Below, in pieces: positions 16,973 to 24,274 of a DNA stretch of 64,000 nt. The DNA comes from an uncultured Megasphaera sp. GTDB lineage: Bacteria; Bacillota; Negativicutes; Veillonellales; Megasphaeraceae. The stretch is taken from contig CAKPYN010000003.1 in the NCBI GenBank assembly GCA_934202965.1, positions 123,348 through 187,347 of the forward strand. Reading direction: 5' to 3'. Below the pieces are notes generated by a model that saw only the letters and a program-made list of their open reading frames with translations, was not told the DNA's origin and did no database searches. Made by a program: the position numbers and the translations under genes. Numbering within the stretch: the first letter of the stretch is position 1; the number at the start of each line of letters is the position of its first letter.

Positions 16973-17365
16973 TTAATTATTTGCTTTTGCTTCTACTTTA
17001 GCTAATACATCATTAGCCATACGGGCTCTTCCTTTAATAATGGAGTTGCCGTCTTTGATGGATTCTGGATAAAAACTGCTCTTATATTTGCTTTTTTTCG
17101 TTTTTGTAACCATTTCTTTCAGCTGAATCGTTTGGTCATCGACGTTATACACATATTTGCAGTAATCCGTTGTATCTCCTGCAGTTTCCACCGTTTTAAA
17201 AGTCAGTACTTTTCGTCCCATATCAAAAGTAATTTGAGCAGAACTCATATCAATAGCTATGTGCTTGTTGTACTGCCACATCGTATCTTTAGCTGCAAAT
17301 GCTGTCGCAGAAATGGCCAAGGTCATGGCTACTGTCAATGCTATCTTCTTTACTTTCACGTCCAT
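16973..17365 (-). CDS. Small secreted protein of unknown function
   Basis: The 130-residue protein starts with a clear Sec signal peptide: VKVKK, a hydrophobic core (IALTVAMTLAISATAFA) and an AFA-A cleavage site. The mature part of about 105 residues is beta-rich and Lys-rich, with one cysteine. I do not recognise the family; short exported proteins of this kind, some resembling surface adhesin-type domains, are common in Negativicutes. I start it at ATG 17365, which has AAAGGA at proper distance; the ATG two codons upstream overlaps that site. Confidence 0.75.
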   Translation of the reverse strand: MDVKVKKIALTVAMTLAISATAFAAKDTMWQYNKHIAIDMSSAQITFDMGRKVLTFKTVETAGDTTDYCKYVYNVDDQTIQLKEMVTKTKKSKYKSSFYPESIKDGNSIIKGRARMANDVLAKVEAKANN

Positions 17366-17427
17366 ACACATCCTTTCTCTCTGTTGCCTTATTATATCAT
17401 GAATAAAACAAAAAAAGAAGTTTCATC

Positions 17428-17464
17428 AAAAACAAAAGAGCCTTCTGCCTGCACAGAAAGCTCT
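17428..17464 (-). terminator. Intrinsic terminator of rnpB
   Basis: AGAGCTTTCTG pairs with CAGAAGGCTCT (one G.T) around TGCAGG, followed by TTTTGTTTTTG on the minus strand, about 20 bp beyond the end of the RNase P RNA. Confidence 0.9.
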
Positions 17465-17484
17465 TATATTCGTATGGTGAGTAA

Positions 17485-17824
17485 TCAATAAGCCGAGTTT
17501 TGTACTGCAAACGCAGTGACAATCATCTATCTAGACATACCATTGCTGGTATGTTCAAGCGACACAACCCGGAAGATCAGCGGGCCGCCTCATCCCTCCC
17601 CTATTCGGTCTTGCTCCAGATGGGGTTTACCTAGCCAGCATGTTACCATACTGCTGGTGCGCTCTTACCGCACCGTTCCACCCTTACCACTTGCGTGGCG
17701 GTACACATTTCTGTGGCACTATCCCTAGAGTTGCCTCCGCCGGACGTTATCCGGCATCTTGCCCTACGGAGCTCGGACTTTCCTCTAATGCAATGCACTA
17801 GCGATTGTCTTTCATACTCACTAT
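17485..17824 (-). ncRNA. rnpB: RNase P RNA, bacterial class A
   Basis: The minus strand contains the hallmark blocks of RNase P RNA in order: GAGGAAAGTCCGAGCTCC near the 5' side, CCGGATAACGTCCGG, GGGTGGAACGGTGCGGTAAGAGCGCACC, GGTAAACCCCATCTGGAGCAAGACC, and the 3' block ACAAAACTCGGCTTA. Total length is about 340 nt. It is the ribozyme that removes 5' leaders from pre-tRNA. Class A (as opposed to the Bacillus class B form) is judged from the GGUAAACCCC / AGACCGAAUAGG pattern. Confidence 0.96.
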
Positions 17825-17830
17825 TTATAT

Positions 17831-17859
17831 AGTATACGCTAACACACACACACTGTCAA
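17831..17859 (-). promoter_or_regulatory. Strong promoter of rnpB
   Basis: TTGACA (17854-17859), a 17-bp spacer and TATACT (17831-17836) on the minus strand, giving a start a few bases before the RNase P RNA. Confidence 0.9.
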
Positions 17860-17907
17860 TAGATAATCACAACAGGATAGTGTTAAATTCCATTATATAT
17901 TATATAT

Positions 17908-18005
17908 CAGCAAAAAAACAGCACCGTCCACATTACAAAGAATTTGATAACGGCGCTGTTTTACTGGATCTATTCTTTGTCTTCCGGCAAGTCGGCATGA
18001 TAAAC
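17908..18005 (-). repeat. Diverged copy of the yebC 3' end and its terminator (left copy)
   Basis: This about 98-bp stretch aligns with 21229-21330 at roughly 85 percent by eye. On the minus strand it reads VYHADLPEDKE then stop, against VYHNADLPEDEE in the intact YebC, followed by the same terminator (AACGGCGCTGTT-type stem). It is the relic of a second yebC tail and marks one edge of the island that ends at the intact yebC. Confidence 0.8.
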
Positions 18006-18149
18006 GTAATGCGCAAGTTATAGATAAACGGCTATTTTATGCCATTTATAACGTATTTTATTTCTTAAAATGTAGCCCCTGTGTAGCCACCGTTTTAACT
18101 CCTATCCGTTCGCAAATAGAATTGCTAATGCTGCATCTAGTTAATCAAC

Positions 18150-18350
18150 CTATTTCAGTTCCGGGCCATATAATCGTTCCATAGCCGCACAAGTTACGAG
18201 CCAAGTACCTCCCGATTTTCTCGCTTCTGCTTCCGTAAATCTTGGTGGAGACTTCTTATAGCCGGAACAAGCCTGACGGATTGTAATAGGCGCAACTCCC
18301 CAGCGTTCTGCCGCTTCCTTAGCCGTCATAATATCTTCCAATGAATTCAT
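18150..18350 (-). CDS. Small helix-turn-helix protein
   Basis: The 66-residue protein contains DIMTAKEAAERWGVAPITIRQAC, a typical excisionase/MerR-like helix-turn-helix, followed by a GGTWLVTCAAMERLYG wing. Proteins of this size often act as excisionases or small repressors on mobile elements. It has a strong AGGAGG site that lies inside the end of the preceding small ORF, so the two are probably translated together. Confidence 0.7.
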   Translation of the reverse strand: MNSLEDIMTAKEAAERWGVAPITIRQACSGYKKSPPRFTEAEARKSGGTWLVTCAAMERLYGPELK

Positions 18351-18356
18351 AAAATA

Positions 18357-18482
18357 TCACCTCCTGACAAATCCTAAAATAGTCGCAATGGTTATGATGA
18401 CTGCCGCAACTATAGTCAATGTATCTTGCGAACAAGTCAATCGCCACCAGCTAAGTACCGTTAAAATACACAATAAAATCAT
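18357..18482 (-). CDS. Very small membrane protein
   Basis: A 41-residue ORF reads ILLCILTVLSWWRL, then TLTIVAAVIITIATILGF, ending in RR: two hydrophobic stretches with a polar turn. Its start has only a weak GA-rich site. It lies between the 51-residue ORF and the helix-turn-helix gene in the prophage remnant. A role as holin-like or toxin-like membrane peptide is possible but unproven. Confidence 0.4.
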   Translation of the reverse strand: MILLCILTVLSWWRLTCSQDTLTIVAAVIITIATILGFVRR

Positions 18483-18497
18483 TTAGCATTTTCTTTT

Positions 18498-18653
18498 TCA
18501 TTGTGGTATGATAGGTATGTAAGGAGCAGGGTAAAAGTCCCACTCCCCATTGCTTACTTGCCTTTCAAGAATTGGTAAATGGTAATAAATAGCACCGGTA
18601 ACAACGGTTACTATATTAGCCAAATTTTGAAGGGCATTTTCTATACCTGTCAT
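18498..18653 (-). CDS. Small phage-like protein
   Basis: A 51-residue ORF starts MTGIENALQNLANIVTVVTG and has a very strong AGGAGGTGAAG site 6 bp before its ATG, which argues that it is real. The first half could be an amphipathic or membrane helix. I do not recognise it; its place at the end of a prophage remnant suggests a late or lysis-region gene. Confidence 0.5.
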   Translation of the reverse strand: MTGIENALQNLANIVTVVTGAIYYHLPILERQVSNGEWDFYPAPYIPIIPQ

Positions 18654-18730
18654 TTCTTCACCTCCTTTCTATGTTTTTATTACACATCTTTTTCGGTGTT
18701 TTATCAAACTTTTTAGATTGATTTTAACAA

Positions 18731-18776
18731 AAATAAGGTGCCAAGCTAGATTATCTCTAGCCTGACACCTTTTTTG
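18731..18776. terminator. Intrinsic terminator in the island
   Basis: AAGGTG..AGCTAGA pairs with TCTAGC..CACCTT around TTATC, with A/T runs on both sides. It follows the chimeric transposase/phage ORF. Confidence 0.75.
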
Positions 18777-18791
18777 TCGTTCCCGTATTAC

Positions 18792-19424
18792 CTACGCCTG
18801 TGCCGGTGCTTTTTCGTTGGCATCAGCCTTTTCTAAAATTTTCGTAACGACTTTTTTAGTTACGCCCCATACCAAATCAATACCAGTGTTGATGAGTTTT
18901 GCGCGGATTTTTGCCCAGCCAGAGGCAGACTGTTCAGCGTCTGTGGTCTGCGCGGTTTCAAAATCTTTCACAGTTTCATCGACATACGGAAAAACTGTAT
19001 TAGTAAGCCACTTCACATTCGGCTTTGATGCATGGAAATCACGGCCTAGCACATTCTCTGCCACATACTGCGGATTGGACGCATTGCGAGTACATCCGCA
19101 GTTTCGGTACTTAATAGTTGACTTAATCTTCTTTGCACGGCAGATCCGCAGAACGCGCTTGTCATTCACGTTAATACCAAAGTCGTGTTCCAAATCATCC
19201 CGGATACGGCGGTAGCCCTCGTCCGGATGCTGCATGTGTATCTGTTCTACCTTCTCCGCGAGCTGTTGGTTCTCTTTTCTGCGCTTGCTCAGCTTGCCGG
19301 AAAGCCATGTATAATAGGCTGAACGAGATACATGAAAATAGGAGTATCCAAATTCTAACGGGTCGCCATATTCTTCGTTACACTCTTTAATGCCATTGTA
19401 CTGCCAAGCTTGTCTTACTTGCTC
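18792..19424 (-). pseudogene. IS3-family transposase OrfB fragment fused to an unrelated tail
   Basis: From 19424 the frame reads like the start of IS3/IS150-type OrfB (HVSRSAYYTWLSGKLSKRR, HPDEGYRRIRDDLEHDFG, NDKRVLRICR) up to KPNVKWLT at about 19005. It should go on to the DDE catalytic core, but the sequence changes to a different protein tail of about 70 residues (VWGVTKKVVTKILEK and an Ala/Pro-rich end). The join is in frame, so one chimeric ORF results. The catalytic domain is lost. The tail may come from a phage gene; I cannot identify it. Confidence 0.75.
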
Positions 19425-20074
19425 AAGGTCTCCCTCCTTTCTATTTCCTTCAGTTTTTTTAACAGGTGGTTCTCCATTTCTGCCATGCGGAGTTGGTGTT
19501 TTAACTGGGTAATTTCAATTTGCGCCTGCTCTAGCTCTGTCCGGGGCTCTTGCTCGTACTTGCGTTTGCCACGGCGGTCCTCCAGCCTGGCTTCACCCAG
19601 TTCCTTGTATTTCAACGTCCATGTGCGGGCTTGCTGGTAGCTTACTCCATACTTCTTTGCTACCTCTCCATAGTTGTTCCCGGATGCGTTCTTCTTTCGT
19701 GGCCTTGTGTGTACTTTTCATGCGGATGCCTCCTGACATTTGCTGGAACTCTTTACCGCTATTATAACCTTTAGACAAGTCCGCAGCTGCCATGTGCTAC
19801 GTATTTTAAATATCTCACAGATTCTTTGTAAGGTGTATCGCCCTGTCAGGTAGGCTTCTACTGCTTGTTGTTTCGTCTGTATGGAATATATACGATTTTT
19901 GTTGTCACTCTCTAGGCCTGCATTCCCCTCACTTCGGTACCTTGACTGCCATTGCCGGATTGCTGACTTATCTACACCAAGTCTTTTAGCGGCTTCGCCC
20001 TGCGATAGTCTTCCGGATTCTATCTCTTTTATTACGTTTTGTTTGAATACAGATGATATTTTTTCTCTTCTCAT
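19415..20074 (-). pseudogene. IS3-family transposase OrfA with two frameshifts
   Basis: Three consecutive frames together make one OrfA. 20074 to about 19760 has the helix-turn-helix (SQGEAAKRLGVDKSAIRQW) and LQRICEIFKIRSTWQLRT. The next frame has GYNSGKEFQQMSGGIRMKSTHKATKEERIR. The last frame, ending at 19415, has MKYKELGEARLEDRRG and a Leu-rich coiled coil ending LLKKLKEIERR. The order and joins match intact OrfA proteins, so two frameshifts have broken it. Its end overlaps the OrfB frame, as in normal IS3 elements. Confidence 0.8.
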
Positions 20075-20080
20075 ATAAAA

Positions 20081-20137
20081 ATGCTCCCTATATATCTTTC
20101 AGTGGTTTCATTTCACTGTTCGCTATATAGGGAGCAT
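20081..20137 (-). terminator. Terminator after the toxin-antitoxin operon
   Basis: ATGCTCCCTATATA and TATATAGGGAGCAT are perfect 14-bp arms; inside, CAGTG and CACTG extend the stem. On the minus strand a TTTTT follows. It lies between yoeB and the IS3 remnant. Confidence 0.75.
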
Positions 20138-20203
20138 ATCATACGGAATGAGCTTTATGTTATTAATAATCTAAAAACTAATTAAACAGGCAGTTACTGT
20201 GCC

Positions 20204-20482
20204 TTATTTATCCCTGTAATGTGAACCACACTGAACGATTTTAATCGTATCTCCGTCTATTCGATAAACAATACGATTAGCAGCATCAATTCTGCGGCTC
20301 CAATATGCAGATAAATCACCAAGTAATGGCTCTGGTTTTCCAATACCTTCATAGCCATTTCGTTCAATGTCTTTTAAGAGTAACAAAATTCTTTTTAATG
20401 TTTTCTTATCTTGCTTGAGCCAATACTCAAAATCTTCCCAAGCCTCATCCGACCAAGCTTTAATCATCTGTTGGTACCTCAT
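20204..20482 (-). CDS. YoeB/Txe-family mRNA interferase toxin
   Basis: The 92-residue protein matches YoeB/Txe: AWSDEAWEDFEYWLKQDKKTLKRI, GKPEPLLGDLSAYWSRRI and the C-terminal NRIVYRIDGDTIKIVQCGSHY. It carries the conserved Glu, Arg and terminal His-Tyr used for ribosome-dependent mRNA cutting. Its start overlaps the end of the antitoxin gene by 23 bp, which ties its translation to the antitoxin. It lies in the mobile island, where such pairs often serve as maintenance modules. Confidence 0.92.
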   Translation of the reverse strand: MRYQQMIKAWSDEAWEDFEYWLKQDKKTLKRILLLLKDIERNGYEGIGKPEPLLGDLSAYWSRRIDAANRIVYRIDGDTIKIVQCGSHYRDK

Positions 20483-20720
20483 GAATAGTACCGCCAGTCA
20501 TTTCCATTTGAGCAATTGATTTTCTTAGACGATTCATATTTTCCGCTGAATAAAATGGGTCAATTGCTACCTCAAACGGGATACGTTTTTCGCGGGACAT
20601 TTTTTTTGCAAGTATGGTAATGGCCGTTGTCATGGATAATCCTAAATCGTTGCAGACCGCATCAAAATTCTTTTTTAAATCAGAATCTATCCGAACGCTT
20701 ATGGTAGTTTGTGCCATCAT
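20460..20720 (-). CDS. RelB/DinJ-family antitoxin
   Basis: This 86-residue protein begins AQTTISVRIDSDLKKNFDAV, the ribbon-helix-helix DNA-binding domain of RelB/DinJ. The C-terminal part should wrap the toxin. YoeB toxins are more often paired with YefM antitoxins; RelB/DinJ partners are known in Firmicutes. I start it at ATG 20720 after AAGGAGG; a second ATG follows immediately. A palindromic operator covers its promoter. Confidence 0.9.
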   Translation of the reverse strand: MMAQTTISVRIDSDLKKNFDAVCNDLGLSMTTAITILAKKMSREKRIPFEVAIDPFYSAENMNRLRKSIAQMEMTGGTIHEVPTDD

Positions 20721-20740
20721 ACACACCTCCTTATATGTTT

Positions 20741-20785
20741 ATAATAATACATTGTATGCCTATAGTCAATACAATGTATTATTAT
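20741..20785 (-). promoter_or_regulatory. Toxin-antitoxin promoter within a 17-bp-arm palindrome
   Basis: The arms 20741-20757 and 20769-20785 are perfect inverted repeats (core ATACATTGTAT / ATACAATGTAT) with an 11-bp spacer. Within them lie TTGACT (20764-20769), a 17-bp gap and TATTAT (20741-20746) on the minus strand. This is the expected arrangement for autorepression by a ribbon-helix-helix antitoxin. Confidence 0.8.
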
Positions 20786-20790
20786 TTGTC

Positions 20791-20928
20791 CTATTCTGTG
20801 GTTTTCTTATCTTCTTCAGGTGTAGACAACAGCTTCGATCGTAGGCATTTGGGATTGGTGCAAAGTTTATACAGTAATCCATCTTGCGGTTTCATTAGTC
20901 TGCCGCATAAAAACATTTTTGCTGCCAC
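20791..20928 (-). CDS. Small cysteine-containing phage-like protein
   Basis: A 45-residue ORF from GTG 20928 has GGAGTG 7 bp upstream. It reads MFLCGRLMKPQDGLLYKLC and TNPKCLRS, giving three spaced cysteines, then a charged tail. Its GTG overlaps by one base the stop of the broken gene before it. I do not recognise it; it is one of the small genes of the prophage remnant and ends 6 bp before the antitoxin palindrome. Confidence 0.45.
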   Translation of the reverse strand: MAAKMFLCGRLMKPQDGLLYKLCTNPKCLRSKLLSTPEEDKKTTE

Positions 20929-21148
20929 TATAATTCACTCCGTTTCTTTGTGTATTCATCTTGCAACTCTTGACGTTCTTTTCTTAACTGAGTTGCATAT
21001 TTTTCATCTTAGTCGACCGTTGCTGCCACAATGATAGAGTTTTTATTATCGTCTAACTTAGCAGCATATTCGCTGTCCAATTCGGACAACTTTGCCGCCT
21101 GTGTTTCTTCGGCTGTCGGCACATATGCCGGTTTGGGAGAATACTAAA
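20928..21148 (-). pseudogene. C-terminal fragment of a phage-like gene with an internal stop
   Basis: The minus frame reads YVPTAEETQAAKLSELDSEY, then AAKL and SIIVAATVD, hits a TAA at 21009-21011, and continues in the same frame with DEKYATQLRKERQELQDEY to a TAG at 20928. The charged coiled-coil character is continuous across the stop, so this is a decayed gene and not two. No start is present. It resembles the short proteins at the tail end of phage structural regions, but no family can be named. Confidence 0.6.
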
Positions 21149-21228
21149 CAATTAATTGACGCCGTCGATAAATTGCCCGTAAATTTCGTCGATTCCAGTG
21201 TAGCCACCGTAATAGAATTAGCTAAAAT

Positions 21229-21330
21229 CAGCAAAAAAAATAGCACCGGCCACATTCCAAAGAATATGACAACGGTGCTATTTTACTGGGTTTATTCTTC
21301 GTCTTCCGGCAAGTCCGCATTATGATAAAC
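21229..21330 (-). repeat. yebC 3' end and terminator (right copy)
   Basis: This is the intact partner of the copy at 17908-18005. It contains the last codons of yebC and its terminator (TAGCACCG..CGGTGCTA stem followed by a T-rich run on the minus strand). Differences from the left copy are scattered substitutions and two short indels. Confidence 0.8.
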
Positions 21331-22026
21331 ATCCTGTACGTCATCGATTTCATCGAGAGCGTCTACAAAACGTTCCATTTTTGCTGCGTCTTCACCAGTC
21401 AATTTGATAGTATTTTCTGGTACCATCGTAATAGAAGCATGTTCGGTTTCAATGCCTGCATCTGCCAACGCTTTTTCTACATCATCAAAAGCTTCCGGTG
21501 TCGTAATAATTTCAAATTCTTCACCTTCGTCTTTTACATCATCAGCACCGGCATCTAAAGCGACTTCCATCAGCTTATCTTCGTCAGCTTGTTCTTTAGA
21601 TACGACAAAAATACCCGTGCTGTGGAACATCCAGCCTACGCAGCCAGTTGCGCCAAGATTACCACCGCACTTGGAAAATTCATGACGTACAGCTGCTGCT
21701 GCACGATTTCGGTTATCTGTAAGAACATTGACCGTAACGGCAACACCTGCCGGGCCATAGCCTTCATATACGATTTCTTCATAATTTTGGCCTTCCGTAG
21801 CGCCAGCACCTTTTTGGATAGCACGTTTAATGTTATCTTTAGGAATGTTGTTTTCTTTCGCTTTCTGTAAAGCCAATTTTAAACGCATATTGCCGACGGG
21901 ATCCGGGCCGCCCATACGAACAGCAATCGTAATTTCACGGCCGATTTTTGTCGTAATTTTGCCGCGGATAGCATCATTTTTACCTTTTTTACGTTTAATA
22001 TTTGCCCATTTCGAATGTCCTGACAT
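21292..22026 (-). CDS. yebC: YebC/PmpR-family protein
   Basis: This 244-residue protein begins SGHSKWANIKRKKGKNDA, the YebC signature, and ends with an acidic EDEE tail. Family members have been described as transcription regulators and, for some, as factors helping ribosomes through proline-rich stretches; which applies here is unknown. I start at ATG 22026 with GGGAGG upstream and reject a longer frame. Its 3' end forms the edge of the mobile island, yet the reading frame is intact. Confidence 0.94.
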   Translation of the reverse strand: MSGHSKWANIKRKKGKNDAIRGKITTKIGREITIAVRMGGPDPVGNMRLKLALQKAKENNIPKDNIKRAIQKGAGATEGQNYEEIVYEGYGPAGVAVTVNVLTDNRNRAAAAVRHEFSKCGGNLGATGCVGWMFHSTGIFVVSKEQADEDKLMEVALDAGADDVKDEGEEFEIITTPEAFDDVEKALADAGIETEHASITMVPENTIKLTGEDAAKMERFVDALDEIDDVQDVYHNADLPEDEE

Positions 22027-22042
22027 TCTAATGCCTCCCTTG

Positions 22043-22618
22043 TTATTTCCACCATTCTTCGCCAGCAAGGCGATCTAAAATAATCGCTGCAGCTGAGCGG
22101 ACGGAAAGGTGATTATAATCCCCTGCACCATAAATCGGTTCCAGGATAAAATCGAATTGTTCCATCGTTTCCTTCGTCATACCATATCCCGTACCAAGGA
22201 GCAGCAGGATGGGCGTGTCGTCTTCTTCCCTCTTGCGACGCAGGTCCTTGTAGGAAATCGTATTGGCATAGACCCTGGCATCTGTCGTGACGACATAGGG
22301 ACGCTTACCTTCTTGTTCTGTAACTGCTGTGACAGCCGCTTCGATGGAAGGGCGGATGTCTACAATGTCAAAGGCTTGCGTGCGATATGAATTATACTTC
22401 TTCCCTGCCGGGCTTTCCCAAAAACCAATAATTTTATGTACCATGTCCAGTTGTCCCGGCACATGATGAATAATAAAATATTTCTTTACGCCATAGGTTT
22501 TAGACGAACGTGAAATATCATGAAGATCATAATTCGTAATCGCCGTTGCTATAACGTTAAAGTTTTTGTCATAAATAGGATAATGTACTAATCCGACATA
22601 TAATGCGGATTTCATCAT
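22043..22618 (-). CDS. SPOUT-type RNA methyltransferase family protein next to trmD
   Basis: The protein (about 191 residues) reads SALYVGLVHYPIYDKNFNVIATAITNYD, and near its end LLLLGTGYGMTKE and GAGDYNHLSVRSAAAIILDRL. That last block resembles the SAM-binding knot of SPOUT methyltransferases; this is the family often annotated as RNA methyltransferase beside trmD. The RNA target is not known to me. It starts at ATG 22618 (or the ATG next to it), overlapping the trmD stop, with GAGGAG upstream. Confidence 0.82.
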   Translation of the reverse strand: MMKSALYVGLVHYPIYDKNFNVIATAITNYDLHDISRSSKTYGVKKYFIIHHVPGQLDMVHKIIGFWESPAGKKYNSYRTQAFDIVDIRPSIEAAVTAVTEQEGKRPYVVTTDARVYANTISYKDLRRKREEDDTPILLLLGTGYGMTKETMEQFDFILEPIYGAGDYNHLSVRSAAAIILDRLAGEEWWK

Positions 22619-23349
22619 TTCTTCTCCTCTTTCCAGCACCTTAGCAACTCTCTATCTTTTTCAGATAACGAAGCTGTCTGCAGTAAATCAGGCCGTTTTT
22701 TCCACGTTCGTTCCAACGCTTTTTTATGTCGCCATGCATCAATTTTAGCATGATCGCCATTGCGCAAAACATCCGGAACTGCTTGTTCTCGAAATACAGC
22801 AGGCTTAGTATATTGCGGATACTCCAACAAGGATGCATAAAATGAATCATCTGACGCACTACCCGCTGAGCCCAACACCCCCGGAATCATACGAGCCACC
22901 GCATCGGTAATCGTCATTGCTGGCAGTTCACCGCCAGTTAAAACGTAATCACCAACAGAAATTGTTTCATCGACCAAACCGGTTTCCACACGGTAATCAA
23001 CACCTTCGTAATGTCCGCATAGCAAAATAAGCTGGTCATAGCCAGCAAGTTCACGGGCCTTCGCCTGGTCAAATGTCTGTCCAGCCGGTCCCATTAAGAT
23101 AATGCGTCGTTTAGGTACATTACGGCGTACTGCTTCAACAGCTGCGTATAAAGGACCTGCCTTCATCAGCATGCCGCAACCACCTCCATAAATTGTATCA
23201 TCTACCATATGATGACGGTCATATGTAAAATTTCTAGGATTAGTTACGTCCAATTCCAAAAGTCCTGCTTTTCTAGCTCTGCCAATAATACTATGTGCAA
23301 AAAAAGCTTCGACAAACTCCGGAAAGAGTGAGATTATATCAATCCTCAT
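22615..23349 (-). CDS. trmD: tRNA (guanine-37-N1)-methyltransferase
   Basis: The 244-residue protein has RIDIISLFPEFVEAF at the start, GGGCGMLMKAGPLY, and the trefoil-knot SAM site LILLCGHYEGVDYRV and SVGDYVLTGGELPAM. TrmD methylates G37 next to the anticodon and prevents frameshifting. It overlaps rimM by 4 bp and lies in the conserved cluster rpsP-khpA-ylqD-rimM-trmD. Confidence 0.97.
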   Translation of the reverse strand: MRIDIISLFPEFVEAFFAHSIIGRARKAGLLELDVTNPRNFTYDRHHMVDDTIYGGGCGMLMKAGPLYAAVEAVRRNVPKRRIILMGPAGQTFDQAKARELAGYDQLILLCGHYEGVDYRVETGLVDETISVGDYVLTGGELPAMTITDAVARMIPGVLGSAGSASDDSFYASLLEYPQYTKPAVFREQAVPDVLRNGDHAKIDAWRHKKALERTWKKRPDLLQTASLSEKDRELLRCWKEEKK

Positions 23350-23852
23350 TTGTCATCCACCCATTCCGGCGGATTGATGACCATGCGGTCAGCCTGTTCA
23401 TCAATAGATTTAACGACATCAGGAATTGCAGCATACAACCATTCTTTTCCCTGTTCGTCTGTCACGACATATACATCGTTACTGCCAGTTTTTAAAACGT
23501 CTGTTACGTTACCCAATTTATGATCCTGTGTATCATATACAGACATACCGATAATGTCGAAAACATAGTGCTGTCCTTTTTTTAGGGGCACTAAATCTTC
23601 CCGTGGTACTTCCAAGGCTTTGCCAACAAGGAGTTCTGCTGCGTTTCTATCTTCTACGCCGACAAATTTCATGAGTACAACTCGCTTGTGAAGACGGGCC
23701 GAGCGTACTTCATATTTTTTACCACCGATATATCCATATTTCATATGCAGAAATCGTTTGGGAAAATCTGTATCGGGATAAATACGAACATCACCCCGCA
23801 CGCCGTGCGGGGCAACTATTTGACCGATTGTAAAAAGTTCCAATCCAGCCAT
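23346..23852 (-). CDS. rimM: 16S rRNA processing protein RimM
   Basis: The 168-residue protein starts FTIGQIVAPHGVRGDVRIYP, the RimM signature, and has the C-terminal PRC-barrel (YVFDIIGMSVYDTQDHKLG and WLYAAIPDVVKSID). It helps mature the head of the 30S subunit and binds S19. The ATG overlap with trmD indicates coupled translation. Confidence 0.96.
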   Translation of the reverse strand: MAGLELFTIGQIVAPHGVRGDVRIYPDTDFPKRFLHMKYGYIGGKKYEVRSARLHKRVVLMKFVGVEDRNAAELLVGKALEVPREDLVPLKKGQHYVFDIIGMSVYDTQDHKLGNVTDVLKTGSNDVYVVTDEQGKEWLYAAIPDVVKSIDEQADRMVINPPEWVDDK

Positions 23853-23858
23853 CGTATT

Positions 23859-24266
23859 TTATTGGCGAATGGCAACGATTTTGCCGTCTTCAAGCAAAAT
23901 TTCCGTTCCCATCATCGTTTCTAAATCATCGCCGACCTTGACAATGACAGTCTGTTCGAGCGTGCCTTGTCTGATTTCGGAACCGATTGTCAACTGTTCA
24001 GCTTCGCTTCTGTCATGCTGTGCCTTGGCTTTAGCAACTTGCAGACGCTGTTTCTGTTCTTCTACTTTTGCCCGCAAAGAAATCAACCCTTGGGCATCAA
24101 TTTTGGCCTGTTCGGTCATCATGCGTTTCGCCTGGAATTCCAAGTTTTGCATTTCCCGGTCAATATCACTCAAAGCTTGGTCTGTATTCTTAAGAATCTT
24201 ATCCTTAAGCTCTTGAGTAACCTTTGCTTTTACAGCGACAGGAACGCGTAATGTGATCTGATCCAT
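23859..24266 (-). CDS. YlqD-family protein
   Basis: The 135-residue protein opens with a short beta segment (ITLRVPVAVKAKVT), has a long coiled coil (about residues 30-90, rich in Gln, Lys and Glu), and closes with a small beta domain (TVIVKVGDDLE, GTEILLEDGKIVAIRQ). This order matches the YlqD family, found between khpA and rimM in Firmicutes. No function is established. Confidence 0.82.
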   Translation of the reverse strand: MDQITLRVPVAVKAKVTQELKDKILKNTDQALSDIDREMQNLEFQAKRMMTEQAKIDAQGLISLRAKVEEQKQRLQVAKAKAQHDRSEAEQLTIGSEIRQGTLEQTVIVKVGDDLETMMGTEILLEDGKIVAIRQ

Positions 24267-24274
24267 GGTTCCTC

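Larger units (their letters stand above)
18006..21228. mobile_element. Decayed prophage / IS island between yebC tail copies
   Basis: Between the two yebC 3'-end copies lie only small genes and broken ones: a helix-turn-helix protein, two short phage-like ORFs, an IS3 transposase remnant with frameshifts, a YoeB/RelB pair, a small cysteine protein and a phage-like pseudogene. No integrase or structural phage gene is intact. The layout suggests an element that entered at the 3' end of yebC, brought its own version of that end and then eroded. The two copies are not identical, so they are not a fresh att duplication. Confidence 0.6.

Noticed and set aside
19881..20078. Plus-strand ORFs opposite the IS3 remnant and toxin genes
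   Set aside because: They mirror transposase and toxin codons and lack start signals.
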